64,000 nt of DNA from assembly GCF_000308755.1 (NCBI RefSeq), contig NZ_BAGF01000032.1, positions 25,465 to 89,464 on the forward strand, given 5' to 3'. Source of the DNA: Nocardia pneumoniae NBRC 100136. Its GTDB lineage: Bacteria > Actinomycetota > Actinomycetes > Mycobacteriales > Mycobacteriaceae. A program made the translations under genes and the position numbers. The notes under the pieces are model-generated. The model was not told the DNA's origin, ran no database searches, and saw nothing but the letters and a program-made list of their open reading frames with translations. This document shows positions 49,895 to 58,912 of the stretch, piece after piece (position 1 is the first letter of the stretch; every line of letters starts with the position of its first letter).

Positions 49895-50647
49895 GTGCGT
49901 CGCAAGCTGTTCGCCGCCGCCATGCTCGCCGTCGTCGCCGCCACGGGCCTGAGCGCGTGCGGCGACAGTGACCCCAATGTGCTGAAGGTCGGCACCGAGG
50001 GCACCTACGCGCCGTTCAGCTTCCAGGGCTCCGACGGCAAGCTCACCGGGTACGACGTGGAGGTGATCCAGGCGGTCGGCGACAAGCTCGGCAAGAAGGT
50101 CGAGTTCGTGCAGACGCCGTGGGACGCCATCTTCGCCGGTCTGGAAGCCAAGCGCTTCGACTTGGTCGCCAACCAGGTGACCGTGAACGACGAGCGCAAA
50201 GCCAAGTACGCGCTGTCGGCGCCCTACACCACGTCCGCCGGTGTGATCGTCACTCGCGCCGACAACAACGCCATCACCCGTCTCGCCGACCTGGGCGGCA
50301 AGGTCTGCGCGCAGTCGGCCACCAGCAACTGGAGCAAGGTCGCCACCGACGCGGGCGCGAAGGTCGAGGCCGTGGAGGGCTTCGTGCAGGCCATCCAGCT
50401 GTTGAAGAACGGCCGCGTGGACGCGACCGTCAACGACAACCTCGCCGTCGCCGAATACACCAAGAAGACCGGCGACAGTAGCGTGAAGATCGCGGGCAAG
50501 ACCGGAGCGGAGAGTAAGCAGGCGTTCGCCGCGCGCAGGGGCGACGCACTGATCAGCGACGTGGACAACGCGCTGAACCAGCTGCGCGCCGACGGCACCC
50601 TGGCGAAGATCTCCGAGAAGTATTTCGGCACCGACGTCAGCCAGTAG
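49895..50647 (+). CDS. Amino-acid ABC transporter substrate-binding lipoprotein
   Basis: A 250-aa protein of solute-binding family 3 (polar amino acids). It has a lipoprotein signal (KLFAAAMLAVVAATGLSAC), then LKVGTEGTYAPFSFQGSDGKLTGYDVEVI, FDLVANQVTVNDERKAKYALSAPY and LADLGGKVCAQSATSN, the ligand-site motifs of His/Gln/cystine binders. The GTG at 49895 has a GAGAGAGGGA Shine-Dalgarno, and TAGCAT at 49836-49841 is a likely -10. The permease follows after 10 bp. Confidence 0.88.
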   Translation: MRRKLFAAAMLAVVAATGLSACGDSDPNVLKVGTEGTYAPFSFQGSDGKLTGYDVEVIQAVGDKLGKKVEFVQTPWDAIFAGLEAKRFDLVANQVTVNDERKAKYALSAPYTTSAGVIVTRADNNAITRLADLGGKVCAQSATSNWSKVATDAGAKVEAVEGFVQAIQLLKNGRVDATVNDNLAVAEYTKKTGDSSVKIAGKTGAESKQAFAARRGDALISDVDNALNQLRADGTLAKISEKYFGTDVSQ

Positions 50648-50657
50648 CCACCAGTTC

Positions 50658-51326
50658 ATGGACGCCGCGACCAGGGATCTCATCTGGCACAACCTGTGGC
50701 CGATGCTGCAGGCCACCGTCACCAAGACCATTCCGCTCACCGCGATCAGCTTCGCCATCGGCGTGGTGCTCGCCCTGTTCGTCGCGCTGGCCAGGATGTC
50801 GCCGGTGTGGCCGCTGTCGGCGGCCGCCCGGTTCTACATCTCGATCATTCGCGGCACTCCGCTGCTGGTGCAGCTGTTCATCGTGTTCTACGCGCTGCCG
50901 CAATTCGGCGTCGTGATCGACCCGTTCCCCGCCGCCGTGATCGCCTTCAGTCTCAATGTGGGCGGCTACGCGGCCGAAGTGGTGCGCGCCGCCATCCTCA
51001 GCGTCGCCGACGGCCAGTGGGAGGCGGCCAAGGCGCTCGGCATGTCATACCCCTTGATGCTGCGGCTGATCATCCTGCCGCAAGCGGCCAGGATCGCGGT
51101 GCCGCCGCTGTCCAACACGCTCATCTCGCTGGTCAAGGACACCTCGCTGGCCTCGACCATCCTGGTGACCGAGCTGCTGCGCGTCGCCCAGCTCGCCGCG
51201 GCCCCGACCTTCGATTTCTTCGCTCTCTATGGTGTCGCGGCGCTGTACTACTGGGTCATCTGCCTGATCCTCGGATTCGCGCAGACCCGGCTGGAAACGA
51301 GGTTGGCCCGGCATGTCGCGCGCTGA
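50658..51326 (+). CDS. Amino-acid ABC transporter permease (HisM/GlnP type)
   Basis: A 222-aa permease with about five helices: LTAISFAIGVVLALFVALA, PLLVQLFIVFYALPQFGVV and others. The EAA loop is EAAKALGMSYPLMLRLIILPQAARIAVPPL, and FYISIIRGTPLLVQL is the family signature. It pairs with the binding protein just upstream. No ATP-binding subunit gene follows; the next gene is pyk. Confidence 0.88.
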   Translation: MDAATRDLIWHNLWPMLQATVTKTIPLTAISFAIGVVLALFVALARMSPVWPLSAAARFYISIIRGTPLLVQLFIVFYALPQFGVVIDPFPAAVIAFSLNVGGYAAEVVRAAILSVADGQWEAAKALGMSYPLMLRLIILPQAARIAVPPLSNTLISLVKDTSLASTILVTELLRVAQLAAAPTFDFFALYGVAALYYWVICLILGFAQTRLETRLARHVAR

Positions 51327-51417
51327 GTATCCGTTTCTACCGGCTATCGAGCCCTCGTTCATATTTTTCACCAAGGTTTCACCGTGGCCACGGCGGGACC
51401 TCCGCACCCACCGGGAC

Positions 51418-51430
51418 TAGGCTCTAGTCG
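51418..51430 (+). promoter_or_regulatory. pyk -10 box, probable leaderless start
   Basis: TAGGCT at 51418-51423 ends six bases before GTG 51430, the same hexamer and spacing as for priA. There is no Shine-Dalgarno. Confidence 0.55.
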
Positions 51431-52848
51431 TGATGCGACGGACGAAGATTGTGTGCACGCTCGGCCCGGCCACTGCCACCGAGGACCGTATCCGCGAACT
51501 CGTCGAGAGCGGTATGGACGTAGCGCGGCTGAACTTCAGCCACGGCGAGCACGCCGACCATGCCGAGAACTACAAGAAGGTGCGTCAGGCCTCCGACCAC
51601 CTCGGCCGAGCCGTCGGCATTCTCGCCGACCTCCAGGGTCCCAAGATCCGCCTGGGCCGCTTCCTGGAGGGCAGGACCGTCTGGGCGACGGGCGAAGAGG
51701 TCCGCATCACCGTCGACGACATCGACGGGACCCACGACCGGGTGTCCACCACCTACAAGGAATTGGCCAAAGACGCCAAGCCCGGCGACCGCCTGCTGGT
51801 CGACGACGGCAAGGTGGGTCTGGTCGTCACCCGCGTCGACGGCAACGACGTGGTCTGCCGGGTCACCGAGGGCGGCCCGGTCTCCAACAACAAGGGCGTC
51901 TCGCTGCCGGGTATGGACGTGTCGGTGCCCGCGCTGTCGGAGAAGGACATCGAGGACCTGGAGTTCGCGCTGAAGCTCGGCGTCGACTTCATCGCGCTGT
52001 CGTTCGTGCGGTCCCCGTCCGATGTGGAGCTGGTGCACGACGTGATGGATCGCGTCGGCCGCCGGGTGCCGGTGATCGGCAAACTGGAGAAGCCGGAGGC
52101 GATCGACAACCTGGAGGCCGTGGTCCTCGCCTTCGACGCGGTGATGGTCGCCCGCGGCGATCTCGGCGTCGAGCTGCCGCTGGAGCAGGTGCCGATCGTG
52201 CAGAAGCGCGCCATCCAGATGGCCAGGGAGAACGCCAAGCCGGTCATCGTCGCCACGCAGATGCTCGAGTCGATGATCGACAACTCCCGCCCGACCCGCG
52301 CCGAGGCCTCCGATGTGGCCAACGCGGTGCTCGACGGCGCCGACGCGGTGATGCTCTCGGGTGAGACCTCGGTGGGCAAATACCCGATCGAGACGGTGCG
52401 CACGATGGCGCGCATCGTGCACGCGGTGGAGACCGAGTCCACCCGTGTCCCCCCGCTGACGCACGTGCCCCGGACCAAGCGCGGTGTGATCTCTTACGCC
52501 GCCCGGGACATCGGCGAGCGGCTGAATGCCAAGGCGCTGGTGGCTTTCACCCAGTCGGGTGACACGGTGCGCCGCCTGGCCAGGTTGCACACCCCGCTGC
52601 CGCTGCTGGCGTTCACGCCGCTGCCGGAGGTGCGCAGCCAGCTGGCCCTGACCTGGGGCACGGAAACCTTCATCGTGCCGACCGTGGACAGCACCGACGC
52701 GATGATCCACCAGGTGGATGTAGCACTCCTGTCGATGGACCGATACCAGAAGGGAGATCTGGTGGTCATCGTGGCGGGATCGCCCCCCGGCACCGTAGGC
52801 TCCACCAATCTGATCCACGTGCACCGCATCGGCGAGGAGGACCATTAG
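51430..52848 (+). CDS. pyk: Pyruvate kinase
   Basis: Phosphoenolpyruvate to pyruvate with ATP gain. The 472-aa protein has RRTKIVCTLGPATA, MDVARLNFSHGEH, ADLQGPKIRLGRF, IGKLEKPEAIDNL, MVARGDLGVELP, QMLESMIDNSRPTRAEASDVANAVLDG (active-site region) and LSGETSVGKYP. GTG 51430 fits the leaderless promoter; an ATG follows at once. Its TAG overlaps the tesB GTG by one base. Confidence 0.95.
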   Translation: MMRRTKIVCTLGPATATEDRIRELVESGMDVARLNFSHGEHADHAENYKKVRQASDHLGRAVGILADLQGPKIRLGRFLEGRTVWATGEEVRITVDDIDGTHDRVSTTYKELAKDAKPGDRLLVDDGKVGLVVTRVDGNDVVCRVTEGGPVSNNKGVSLPGMDVSVPALSEKDIEDLEFALKLGVDFIALSFVRSPSDVELVHDVMDRVGRRVPVIGKLEKPEAIDNLEAVVLAFDAVMVARGDLGVELPLEQVPIVQKRAIQMARENAKPVIVATQMLESMIDNSRPTRAEASDVANAVLDGADAVMLSGETSVGKYPIETVRTMARIVHAVETESTRVPPLTHVPRTKRGVISYAARDIGERLNAKALVAFTQSGDTVRRLARLHTPLPLLAFTPLPEVRSQLALTWGTETFIVPTVDSTDAMIHQVDVALLSMDRYQKGDLVVIVAGSPPGTVGSTNLIHVHRIGEEDH

Positions 52849-53762
52849 TGAGTGCTTCCCTAGGCAGCCCCGTCATTGTCGAGGAGGCGCCCGCACGGCG
52901 CTCCGACTTGGACGTGCTGCTCGGCCTGCTCGATCTGGAACAGATGGACGAGGACGTGTTCGTCGGCCAGCACCCGGAGAAGGTGTGGAGCCGTACCTTC
53001 GGCGGCCAGCTCGTCTCGCAGGCCATCATCGCGGCGGGCCGGACGGTCGGTGACCGTCCTGTGCACGCCGTGAACGCGCATTTCGTGCGCGGCGGGGATG
53101 TGAAGAAGCCGATCGAGTACCGGGTGGACCGCCATCGTGACGGCCGCGCGTTCGCCAACCGCACGGTCACCGCCACCCAGGACGGCCAGGAGCTGTTCGT
53201 GATGCTCGCCGCGTTCCAGGATTGGGGCAAGGGGCTCGAGCACGCACACGCCCAGCCGGAGGTGCCCGATCCGGAGACGCTGCCGCGCGTGGAGGAGAGC
53301 TTCGAAGGCTTGGAGGACAAGCTGGAGATGTTCGTCAACGCGCCGCATCCGATCGATATGCGCTACACCAACGACCCGGCTTGGATTCTCAAAGGCACGG
53401 GGGAGCGGCTCAACCACAACCGGGTGTGGATGCGCGCGGACGGCAGGCTGCCCGACGACCCGCTGATCCACGTGGCGATGCTGGGCTATTCGTCCGACAC
53501 CACGGTGCTGGACTCGATCATCACCACCCACGGGCTGTCCTGGGGCCTGGACCGGATCGTTGCCGCGACGGTCAACCATTCGATCTGGTTCCACCGCCCG
53601 TTCCGTTTCGACGAGTGGGCGCTGTATGCCACCGAGTCGCCGGTGGCGGCGGGCTCCCGCGGCCTGGCGACCGGACGGTTCTACTCCCGCAGCGGAGACC
53701 TGCTGGCCACGACGGTGCAGGAAGGGCTCATCCGCCACTTCCCCTCGCGCCAGCGCGGGTAG
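52848..53762 (+). CDS. tesB: Acyl-CoA thioesterase II
   Basis: Hydrolyses fatty acyl-CoA. The 304-aa protein is a double hotdog: VWSRTFGGQLVSQAIIAAGRTV and HAVNAHFVRGGD in the first half, LGYSSDTTVLDS, NHSIWFHRPFRFDEWALYATESP and GRFYSRSGDLLATTVQEGLIR in the second, including the Asp-Thr-Gln type active site. The pyk-tesB pair is conserved in mycobacteria. Convergent with the next gene. Confidence 0.93.
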   Translation: MSASLGSPVIVEEAPARRSDLDVLLGLLDLEQMDEDVFVGQHPEKVWSRTFGGQLVSQAIIAAGRTVGDRPVHAVNAHFVRGGDVKKPIEYRVDRHRDGRAFANRTVTATQDGQELFVMLAAFQDWGKGLEHAHAQPEVPDPETLPRVEESFEGLEDKLEMFVNAPHPIDMRYTNDPAWILKGTGERLNHNRVWMRADGRLPDDPLIHVAMLGYSSDTTVLDSIITTHGLSWGLDRIVAATVNHSIWFHRPFRFDEWALYATESPVAAGSRGLATGRFYSRSGDLLATTVQEGLIRHFPSRQRG

Positions 53763-53771
53763 GCGGACCCG

Positions 53772-54197
53772 CTACAGCAGTTCGCGGTCGCGATCGATGT
53801 CGAGATCGACGTCGGTGCGTTGCGAGGCGCGGATCGAGACCGGGATCTCCCGTCCCGGCTCGGTTCGCGCGAGTCCGGAGATGCCGCGTAGCAGTTGCCG
53901 TTCCAACGTGGCCACATCGTCGTCGGTCAGCTCGTCCGGCGCCCCGACGAGGCTGAGCGCGATTTCGTAGGTGCGGCGGTTTCCCGGCGCGCCGTCGAGC
54001 GCTTCGGCGCCGCGGTGGCTCGCGAGGGCCGCATGGGCGGGGTCGTCGGTATCGACCGGCAAGGTGAAGCGCCAGGCGAACACGTCGCGGTCGGTGAGAT
54101 AGTCGTCCACCACCTCGCGCACGGCCTCGACGACGCGCTCCAGAGCTTCCGGTGTCACATAAACATGGAGCGAAACATCCGAAATTCGCTTCGGCAT
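53772..54197 (-). CDS. Conserved hypothetical protein
   Basis: A 141-aa acidic protein (MPKRISDVSLHVYVTPEALERVVEAV...). It alternates strand- and helix-like stretches, has no signal, membrane segment or Cys, and ends in an Asp/Arg-rich tail (DVDLDIDRDRELL). It might be an alpha/beta sandwich, but I recognise no family. It faces tesB end to end with nine bases between. Confidence 0.55.
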   Translation of the reverse strand: MPKRISDVSLHVYVTPEALERVVEAVREVVDDYLTDRDVFAWRFTLPVDTDDPAHAALASHRGAEALDGAPGNRRTYEIALSLVGAPDELTDDDVATLERQLLRGISGLARTEPGREIPVSIRASQRTDVDLDIDRDRELL

Positions 54198-54351
54198 GTC
54201 TGATTCCTGTCCTGTGTCGACGCAGCAACGGCGGAGAGTGTTGTCCGCGGGAGTGTAAACCGTCCGGACCCGGAATGGACATAGCCGACTCGTGACCGGC
54301 GGGTTGGCCGCGTATTCGACGCTGTGCGAGCCGGTTCCGTGTGCTGCCGTG

Positions 54352-54972
54352 TTATCGCGTGCGCTGGGCGGCGAGGAAGGTCGCCAGCGGCGCGCGTGCC
54401 GCGCCGGGGCGGATCACCAGTCCGGTGCGCTCATCGTGCTGCGGGCGGGGCTGCTCGTGCGGGGCGAGCGCCAGCAGCAGCGGCACGAGCGCCTCGGCGA
54501 TGCGGTCGCCGACCTCGCAGAACGCCTGGGCGGACAGCCCGACCGGGTCGGCGATGTTCTCCCGCCCGACCAGCGAGAGGTCGTTGCGCGCGGCATGCAG
54601 TTCGGCGACCGTGCTGGCACCGGTGACGTGGGCGACGCGGTGGGCTTCCAGCAGCGTAAAGGTGCGCGGACGGGCGCCGAAGGCCATTTCGATCGCCTGG
54701 TCGCGGATCTGCTCGGTCATCGCGAGGACCAAGTCGGCCCGGTCGATCATCTCCGGTTTCAGGCGACGGGCCCGGAAGTTGCTCGGGTCGGCGCCGAGCC
54801 CCTCGATGGTCTGCGCGGCGAGCGGTTCGACCGGAAATCCCACCAGGGCACGGGTTCCCGCGCTTTCGGTGGTGAGGTGGGGCAGAGCGTGTTCGGCCGC
54901 CAAGGCGCGGGTGAGCCGCTCGGCGATCACCGAACGGCAAACGTTGCCGTTGCAGACGAACAGGACGTGCAT
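54352..54972 (-). CDS. Low-molecular-weight protein-tyrosine phosphatase-like protein
   Basis: 206 aa. The LMW-PTP P-loop is at the very start: VLFVCNGNVCRSVIAERL (C7-x5-R13). The general-acid region reads ENIADPVGLS. Typical LMW-PTPs are about 150-160 aa; the extra C-terminal 40-50 residues are Ala/Pro/Arg-rich and probably disordered. It could act on phosphotyrosine in signalling or capsule-type systems, or be related to arsenate reductase. The start at 54972 puts the P-loop in the canonical place. Confidence 0.85.
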   Translation of the reverse strand: MHVLFVCNGNVCRSVIAERLTRALAAEHALPHLTTESAGTRALVGFPVEPLAAQTIEGLGADPSNFRARRLKPEMIDRADLVLAMTEQIRDQAIEMAFGARPRTFTLLEAHRVAHVTGASTVAELHAARNDLSLVGRENIADPVGLSAQAFCEVGDRIAEALVPLLLALAPHEQPRPQHDERTGLVIRPGAARAPLATFLAAQRTR

Positions 54973-55217
54973 AGGAACACGATAATCCGCGCGGAGGTTA
55001 CCAGAACGCCCCGATTCGGTAGCCCCAGGTGTGGGAACAACATATTCATCTGTTCGTAGCGCGCCGTACACGAAGTTCGCCGTTTTTCCGCCCTGGCCTG
55101 CGACCTGCGTCACTTCCGTGGGTGGTGCGGTTCGATTCTCCGCACCGGGTGTACCCCGTGGCGGGCGCAGCGAAACGCTGCATTGTGATTGCTTCGTGAT
55201 AGGACCGATTGCGCAGA

Positions 55218-55730
55218 CTACTCGGATTCTCCGTCGTAGTAAGTGGATTCGCGCACCACGGGCTCCAGCTTGGCGGGTGTGTCCTCGACGCGTCCGCGGG
55301 TGGTGAACCTGCGCCCGCGGGAGGGGACGACGGGCGCGAACCGCGCGAGCCCGGTGGCGGGGTCCATGTCGTCGTACATGGCGTCGATGCCGCCGCGCGC
55401 GAAGTATGCCTCGTGCCAGAAGCCGGTGCCGCCCGAGTCGCGCAGGAATTTCTGCCACCAGTCGCGGTGCGGCGCGGTGCGGGTCCATGCTTCGAGGCTG
55501 TCGAGGTCGCGCCAGTATTGGCGCGCGCCCCAGTGCGGCGGGAACAGCGACCAGACGACGTCTTCGTGCAGCAGCAGCCCGTCCGGCCGATCCCGATGGG
55601 AGCGATACAGTTTCGGCCCGAGTCCGAGTAGCCGCAGCATTCCCCTCGGTCGCCGCACCCGCATGCCGAGATAGATGACCACCAGATCCGGATACCCGGA
55701 CAAGTCCACGGTGGTCCTGTTCACCCGCAT
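55218..55730 (-). CDS. DUF4188 (monooxygenase-like, ferredoxin-fold) protein
   Basis: 170 aa from ATG 55730, which follows GGAGG. The sequence MRVNRTTVDLSGYPDLVVIYLGMRVRR, LLHEDVVWSLFPPHWGARQYWRDLDSLEAWTR, HRDWWQKFLRDSGGTGFWHEAYFARGG and IDAMYDDMDPATGLARFAP matches DUF4188. That family has an ABM-like alpha/beta-barrel and is sometimes annotated phenylacetaldoxime dehydratase-like or monooxygenase. Two His and several Trp in the core could hold heme or flavin; this is inference. Confidence 0.75.
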   Translation of the reverse strand: MRVNRTTVDLSGYPDLVVIYLGMRVRRPRGMLRLLGLGPKLYRSHRDRPDGLLLHEDVVWSLFPPHWGARQYWRDLDSLEAWTRTAPHRDWWQKFLRDSGGTGFWHEAYFARGGIDAMYDDMDPATGLARFAPVVPSRGRRFTTRGRVEDTPAKLEPVVRESTYYDGESE

Positions 55731-56098
55731 CACACACCTCCGCTGCCCCCTACACCCCTGCTGCCCTATGCGAACCACGATCCGGCGACCGAAACGGTTC
55801 GATGAAGGAGAAATGTCGGCCCCGCGACTTGGTTCAGTCTCCACCACTCACGTCGCCCGCCTCCATACCACGAACCAACGGAAACGCATCCCCAGCGCGA
55901 AATCTATGAACGCAACTCGCGACCGCCCGTAACATTCGCCGACCGCGACATGGAACGGTCACCCCACTTCGATGCCCCGCCCGACTAGCCGACTCACCGG
56001 ACGCGATACCCCGCCGTGTCGACGATGCGCGATCGAAGCCCTGGGTTGCACGGCTGCCTTCCGATGAGCGCTCTCCACCGCCAAAGGTAGCTCTCAGT
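55731..56098. other. Intergenic region before the tandem repeat
   Basis: No gene can be supported. The stretch is more AT-rich than the rest of the window around 55800-55930. No hairpin or RNA signature recognised. Confidence 0.4.
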
Positions 56099-56494
56099 CG
56101 TCGCTAACCCTTGCCAACCGAAACCCCGGAACGCGCCAACGACCAAGACGAGACGCTTGCCGCCGAACGCAACCACTCGCATGGGGGTTCGGGGGCGCAG
56201 CTCCGCCGAGTGGGGCCTGGGGGTTGCACCCCCAGAAAATACGACGAGCTCCCCACCGGCGAGCGCCCTCCGCGAGCAGGGCTCCCCCTGGGAACGGTCG
56301 CTGATCCCTGCCGACCGAAAACCCGGATCGCACCTACGACCAAGACGAGACGCTTGCCGCCGAACGCAACCACCCGCGTGGGGGGTTCGGGGGGCGCAGC
56401 CCCGCCGAGTGGGGCCTGGGGGTTGCACCCCCAGAAAATACGACGAGCTCCCCACCGGCGAGCGCCCTCCGCGAGCAGGGCTCCCCCTGGGAGC
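56099..56494. repeat. Two-copy tandem repeat of about 197 bp next to tRNA-Leu
   Basis: Copy A spans about 56099-56295 and copy B 56296-56494, directly adjoining. They are nearly identical over the right three quarters and diverged at the left end. Copy B is two bases longer because two G runs are extended. Each holds a perfect hairpin, CTGGGGGT-TGC-ACCCCCAG (56217-56235 and 56416-56434), followed by AAAATA, plus a CTCCC/GGGAG mini-hairpin at the right end. The block ends four bases from the tRNA-Leu 3' end, so in tRNA orientation it is the downstream region and may terminate the tRNA transcript. Open frames here just repeat the same peptide and are not genes. Confidence 0.85.
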
Positions 56495-56497
56495 GAG

Positions 56498-56581
56498 TGC
56501 CGAGTGTGGGACTCGAACCCACACGTCCTTTCGGACAACGGTTTTTGAGACCGTCGCGTCTGCCAGTTCCGCCAACTCGGC
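56498..56581 (-). tRNA. tRNA-Leu (anticodon CAA)
   Basis: On the minus strand the acceptor arms GCCGAGT and ACTCGGC pair, with discriminator A at 56498. The anticodon arm is ACGGT-CTCAAAA-ACCGT, giving CAA (reads UUG). A long variable arm (GTCCGAAAGGAC) marks a class II tRNA, and the T arm contains GGTTCGAGTCC. Length is 84 nt; the 3' CCA is not encoded. Confidence 0.95.
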
Positions 56582-56803
56582 GCACCGGGTGGAAACTATA
56601 GCGGGTGGAGTGCCGGGGAAGCGAATGGGATGGCCTCGGGGGTGCGACGGCGCGGTTTGCGCAGGGTATATGCGTTCTATGCCGAAGTGAAAGGTACTCT
56701 TTACATCACTCGGCAGCCTGATGGGCGGCGGTGGTCGTCCGTGCGATCGCGGCCTATTTTCGGCGTGTCGGGTACAGGGCATCGGAACCAGAGGGGTCTA
56801 CCT

Positions 56804-57421
56804 ATGAGCACAGCAGCTGGGGGCGCCGGCACCAAACGGGACGCCGGGGCGAAGCGGGTCGTCGTCGCCGAGGACGAGGCGCTCATTCGCATGGATCTGG
56901 TCGAGATGCTGACCGAAGAGGGCTATCAGGTGGTCGGTGAGGCGGGCGACGGCCAGCAGGCGGTCGATCTCGCGGTGGAGCACCGGCCGGATCTGGTCAT
57001 CATGGATGTGAAGATGCCGCGCCGGGACGGGATCGACGCGGCGGCGGAGATCGCGTCGAAACGTGTTGCGCCGGTGGTTATTCTGACCGCGTTCAGCCAG
57101 CGTGATCTGGTGGAGCGGGCGCGCGACGCGGGTGCGATGGCCTACCTGGTGAAGCCGTTCACCAAATCGGATCTGGTGCCGGCTATCGAATTGGCGGCCA
57201 GCCGCTTCCATGAGATCACCGCGCTGGAGAGCGAGGTGGCGAATCTGGCCGATCGGCTGGAGACGCGGAAGCTGGTCGAGCGCGCCAAGGGCGTGCTGAT
57301 GCAGACTCAGGGCCTTTCCGAGCCGCAGGCCTTCAAGTGGATTCAGCGCACGGCAATGGATCGGCGCACCACCATGAAGGCGGTCGCGGAAGTCGTGTTG
57401 GAGAACCTGACGCCGAAGTGA
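56804..57421 (+). CDS. pdtaR: ANTAR-domain response regulator PdtaR
   Basis: A 205-aa two-domain protein. The receiver domain (17-135) has acidic residues in VAEDEALIR, the phosphoacceptor D68 in LVIMDVKMPRRDG and K in LVKPFTKSD. The C-terminal ANTAR domain (about 140-200, ETRKLVERAKGVLMQTQGLSEPQAFKWIQRTAMDRR) binds paired hairpins in nascent RNA to prevent termination. It matches mycobacterial Rv1626, which is controlled by the kinase PdtaS (not in this window). AGAGGGG precedes the ATG at 56804. Confidence 0.93.
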   Translation: MSTAAGGAGTKRDAGAKRVVVAEDEALIRMDLVEMLTEEGYQVVGEAGDGQQAVDLAVEHRPDLVIMDVKMPRRDGIDAAAEIASKRVAPVVILTAFSQRDLVERARDAGAMAYLVKPFTKSDLVPAIELAASRFHEITALESEVANLADRLETRKLVERAKGVLMQTQGLSEPQAFKWIQRTAMDRRTTMKAVAEVVLENLTPK

Positions 57422-57611
57422 CATCGGGGCGCGCGCCGCGGGAAAATTTACGCAGTCGAAACGTGGTCGTGAACAAGAATTCGACACAATGTCGCGCGCA
57501 TGATCCGAATGTGATGCGGAACTAACGTACCGACGCTATGTTCTGACCGGGCTGACGTGGTCGGCCTCCTCGGCAAGCCCGGGGGAGCACAGAACTTAGA
57601 TGAGGTGAATC

Positions 57612-58853
57612 GTGCTTAGTTCGACATGGCGCAGTCGATCGACGCGGGGTGTTCTGGCCGTCGGCGCTGCCGCCGCGCTGGTGCTGACCGGTTGTAGCGA
57701 CAAATCCACCAGCAGCGGTTCGGATTCCTCGGGCACCAATGGCGCGGGTGGCTTGTCCATCCAGCCGGTTTTGCAGGTCGACCAGCAGGGCAAGGAGGTG
57801 CCGAAGGCGGATGCCGCCGCCGCGGCCGATCCCGCGGGCGACGGCAAGGCGACCTGCGCGCCGGGTACGTCCATCGCGATGGCGGGCGCGCTGACCGGTC
57901 CGGACGCCGCGCTCGGCATCAATATCGTCAACGGCGTCAAGCTCGCCCTCGACCAGCACAACAAGGCCAACCCCGGGTGCAAGATCGAGCTGAAGCAGTT
58001 CGACACCGAGGGCGACCCGCAGAAGGCCACCCAGGTGATCCCGCAGATCGTCAACGACAGGTCGATCATCGGCCTGGTCGGACCGGCGTTCTCCGGTGAG
58101 ACGAAGGCGACGGGCAAGATCCTCAGCGACGCGGGCCTGGTCTCGGTGACCTCCTCGGCGACCAACGCGACGCTGACCCAGAACGGCTGGACCACCTTCT
58201 TCCGCGGCCTCGCCAATGACGACGTGCAGGGCCCGTCGGTGGCGAAGTACCTGGTCAACACCGCGGGCTACAAGAAGGTCTGCGTCATCCAGGACAACAC
58301 CGACTACGGCACCGGCTTGGCGAAGTCGATCACCGAGGGCTTGGGCGCCGCGGCCGACCCGGCCTGCGCCGCCAGCATCAAGAAGGGCGACAAGGACTTC
58401 TCCGCGACGGTCACCAAGGTGGCGGGCGCGAATCCGGACGCCATCTTCTACTCCGGCTACTACTCCGAGGCCGCGCCGCTGGCCCAGCAGTTGAAGTCCG
58501 GTGGCGTGAAGGCGGTCTTCGTGTCCGCCGACGGCACCAACGACCCGCAGTTCGTCGCGCAGGCGGGCAGCGCGGCCAAGGGTGCGAAGCTGTCGTGCCC
58601 GTGCGGTCCGGCGCCGGAGAAGTTCGCCAAGGCCTACGAGGCGCTCAACGGTCAGGCGCCCGGTGTCTATTCGGTCGAGGCGTACGACCTGACCACCATC
58701 TTGGCCAAGGGCATCGACGGCGGTAAGGTGACCCGCCCGGATCTGCTCGAGTTTGTGCGGACGTACGACGGTGCCGGCCTCGCGCGTCAGTACAAGTGGA
58801 ATCCGAATGGTGAGCTGTCGAACGCGCTGATCTGGGTGTACGAGGTCAAGTAG
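57612..58853 (+). CDS. Branched-chain amino-acid-type ABC substrate-binding lipoprotein
   Basis: A 413-aa Leu/Ile/Val-binding-type protein. It has a lipoprotein signal (GVLAVGAAAALVLTGC), a Ser/Gly-rich linker, then the type I binding fold: IAMAGALTGPDAALGINIVNGVKLALDQHN, DRSIIGLVGPAFSGETKA, VSVTSSATN, VCVIQDNTDYGTGLA and IFYSGYYSEAAPLAQQL. The GTG start follows GAGGTGAATC. First gene of a liv-type cluster; a strong hairpin separates it from the permeases. Confidence 0.9.
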   Translation: MLSSTWRSRSTRGVLAVGAAAALVLTGCSDKSTSSGSDSSGTNGAGGLSIQPVLQVDQQGKEVPKADAAAAADPAGDGKATCAPGTSIAMAGALTGPDAALGINIVNGVKLALDQHNKANPGCKIELKQFDTEGDPQKATQVIPQIVNDRSIIGLVGPAFSGETKATGKILSDAGLVSVTSSATNATLTQNGWTTFFRGLANDDVQGPSVAKYLVNTAGYKKVCVIQDNTDYGTGLAKSITEGLGAAADPACAASIKKGDKDFSATVTKVAGANPDAIFYSGYYSEAAPLAQQLKSGGVKAVFVSADGTNDPQFVAQAGSAAKGAKLSCPCGPAPEKFAKAYEALNGQAPGVYSVEAYDLTTILAKGIDGGKVTRPDLLEFVRTYDGAGLARQYKWNPNGELSNALIWVYEVK

Positions 58854-58870
58854 CTCTGGGACTCGGACGT

Positions 58871-58912
58871 ACGGCACGTACCGGGGTTCGCGCGAACTCC
58901 GGTACGTGCCGT
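58871..58912. terminator. Long hairpin between the binding-protein and permease genes
   Basis: ACGGCACGTACCGG (58871-58884) and CCGGTACGTGCCGT (58899-58912) are perfect inverted arms. The interior GTTCGCGCGAAC is itself palindromic, so almost the whole 42 nt can fold as one stem. It lies 17 bp after the stop and probably reduces read-through into livH, keeping binding protein in excess. Confidence 0.75.

Noticed and set aside
56498..56581. tRNA-Leu 3' end as an active attachment site of a genomic island
   Set aside because: No integrase gene and no second copy of the tRNA 3' end were seen in the window; only the tandem repeat adjoins it.
56094..56782. Several frames over the tandem repeat that encode the same peptide twice
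   Set aside because: The repeated peptide comes from the DNA repeat, the frames cross the tRNA gene, and no start signal or family motif supports them.
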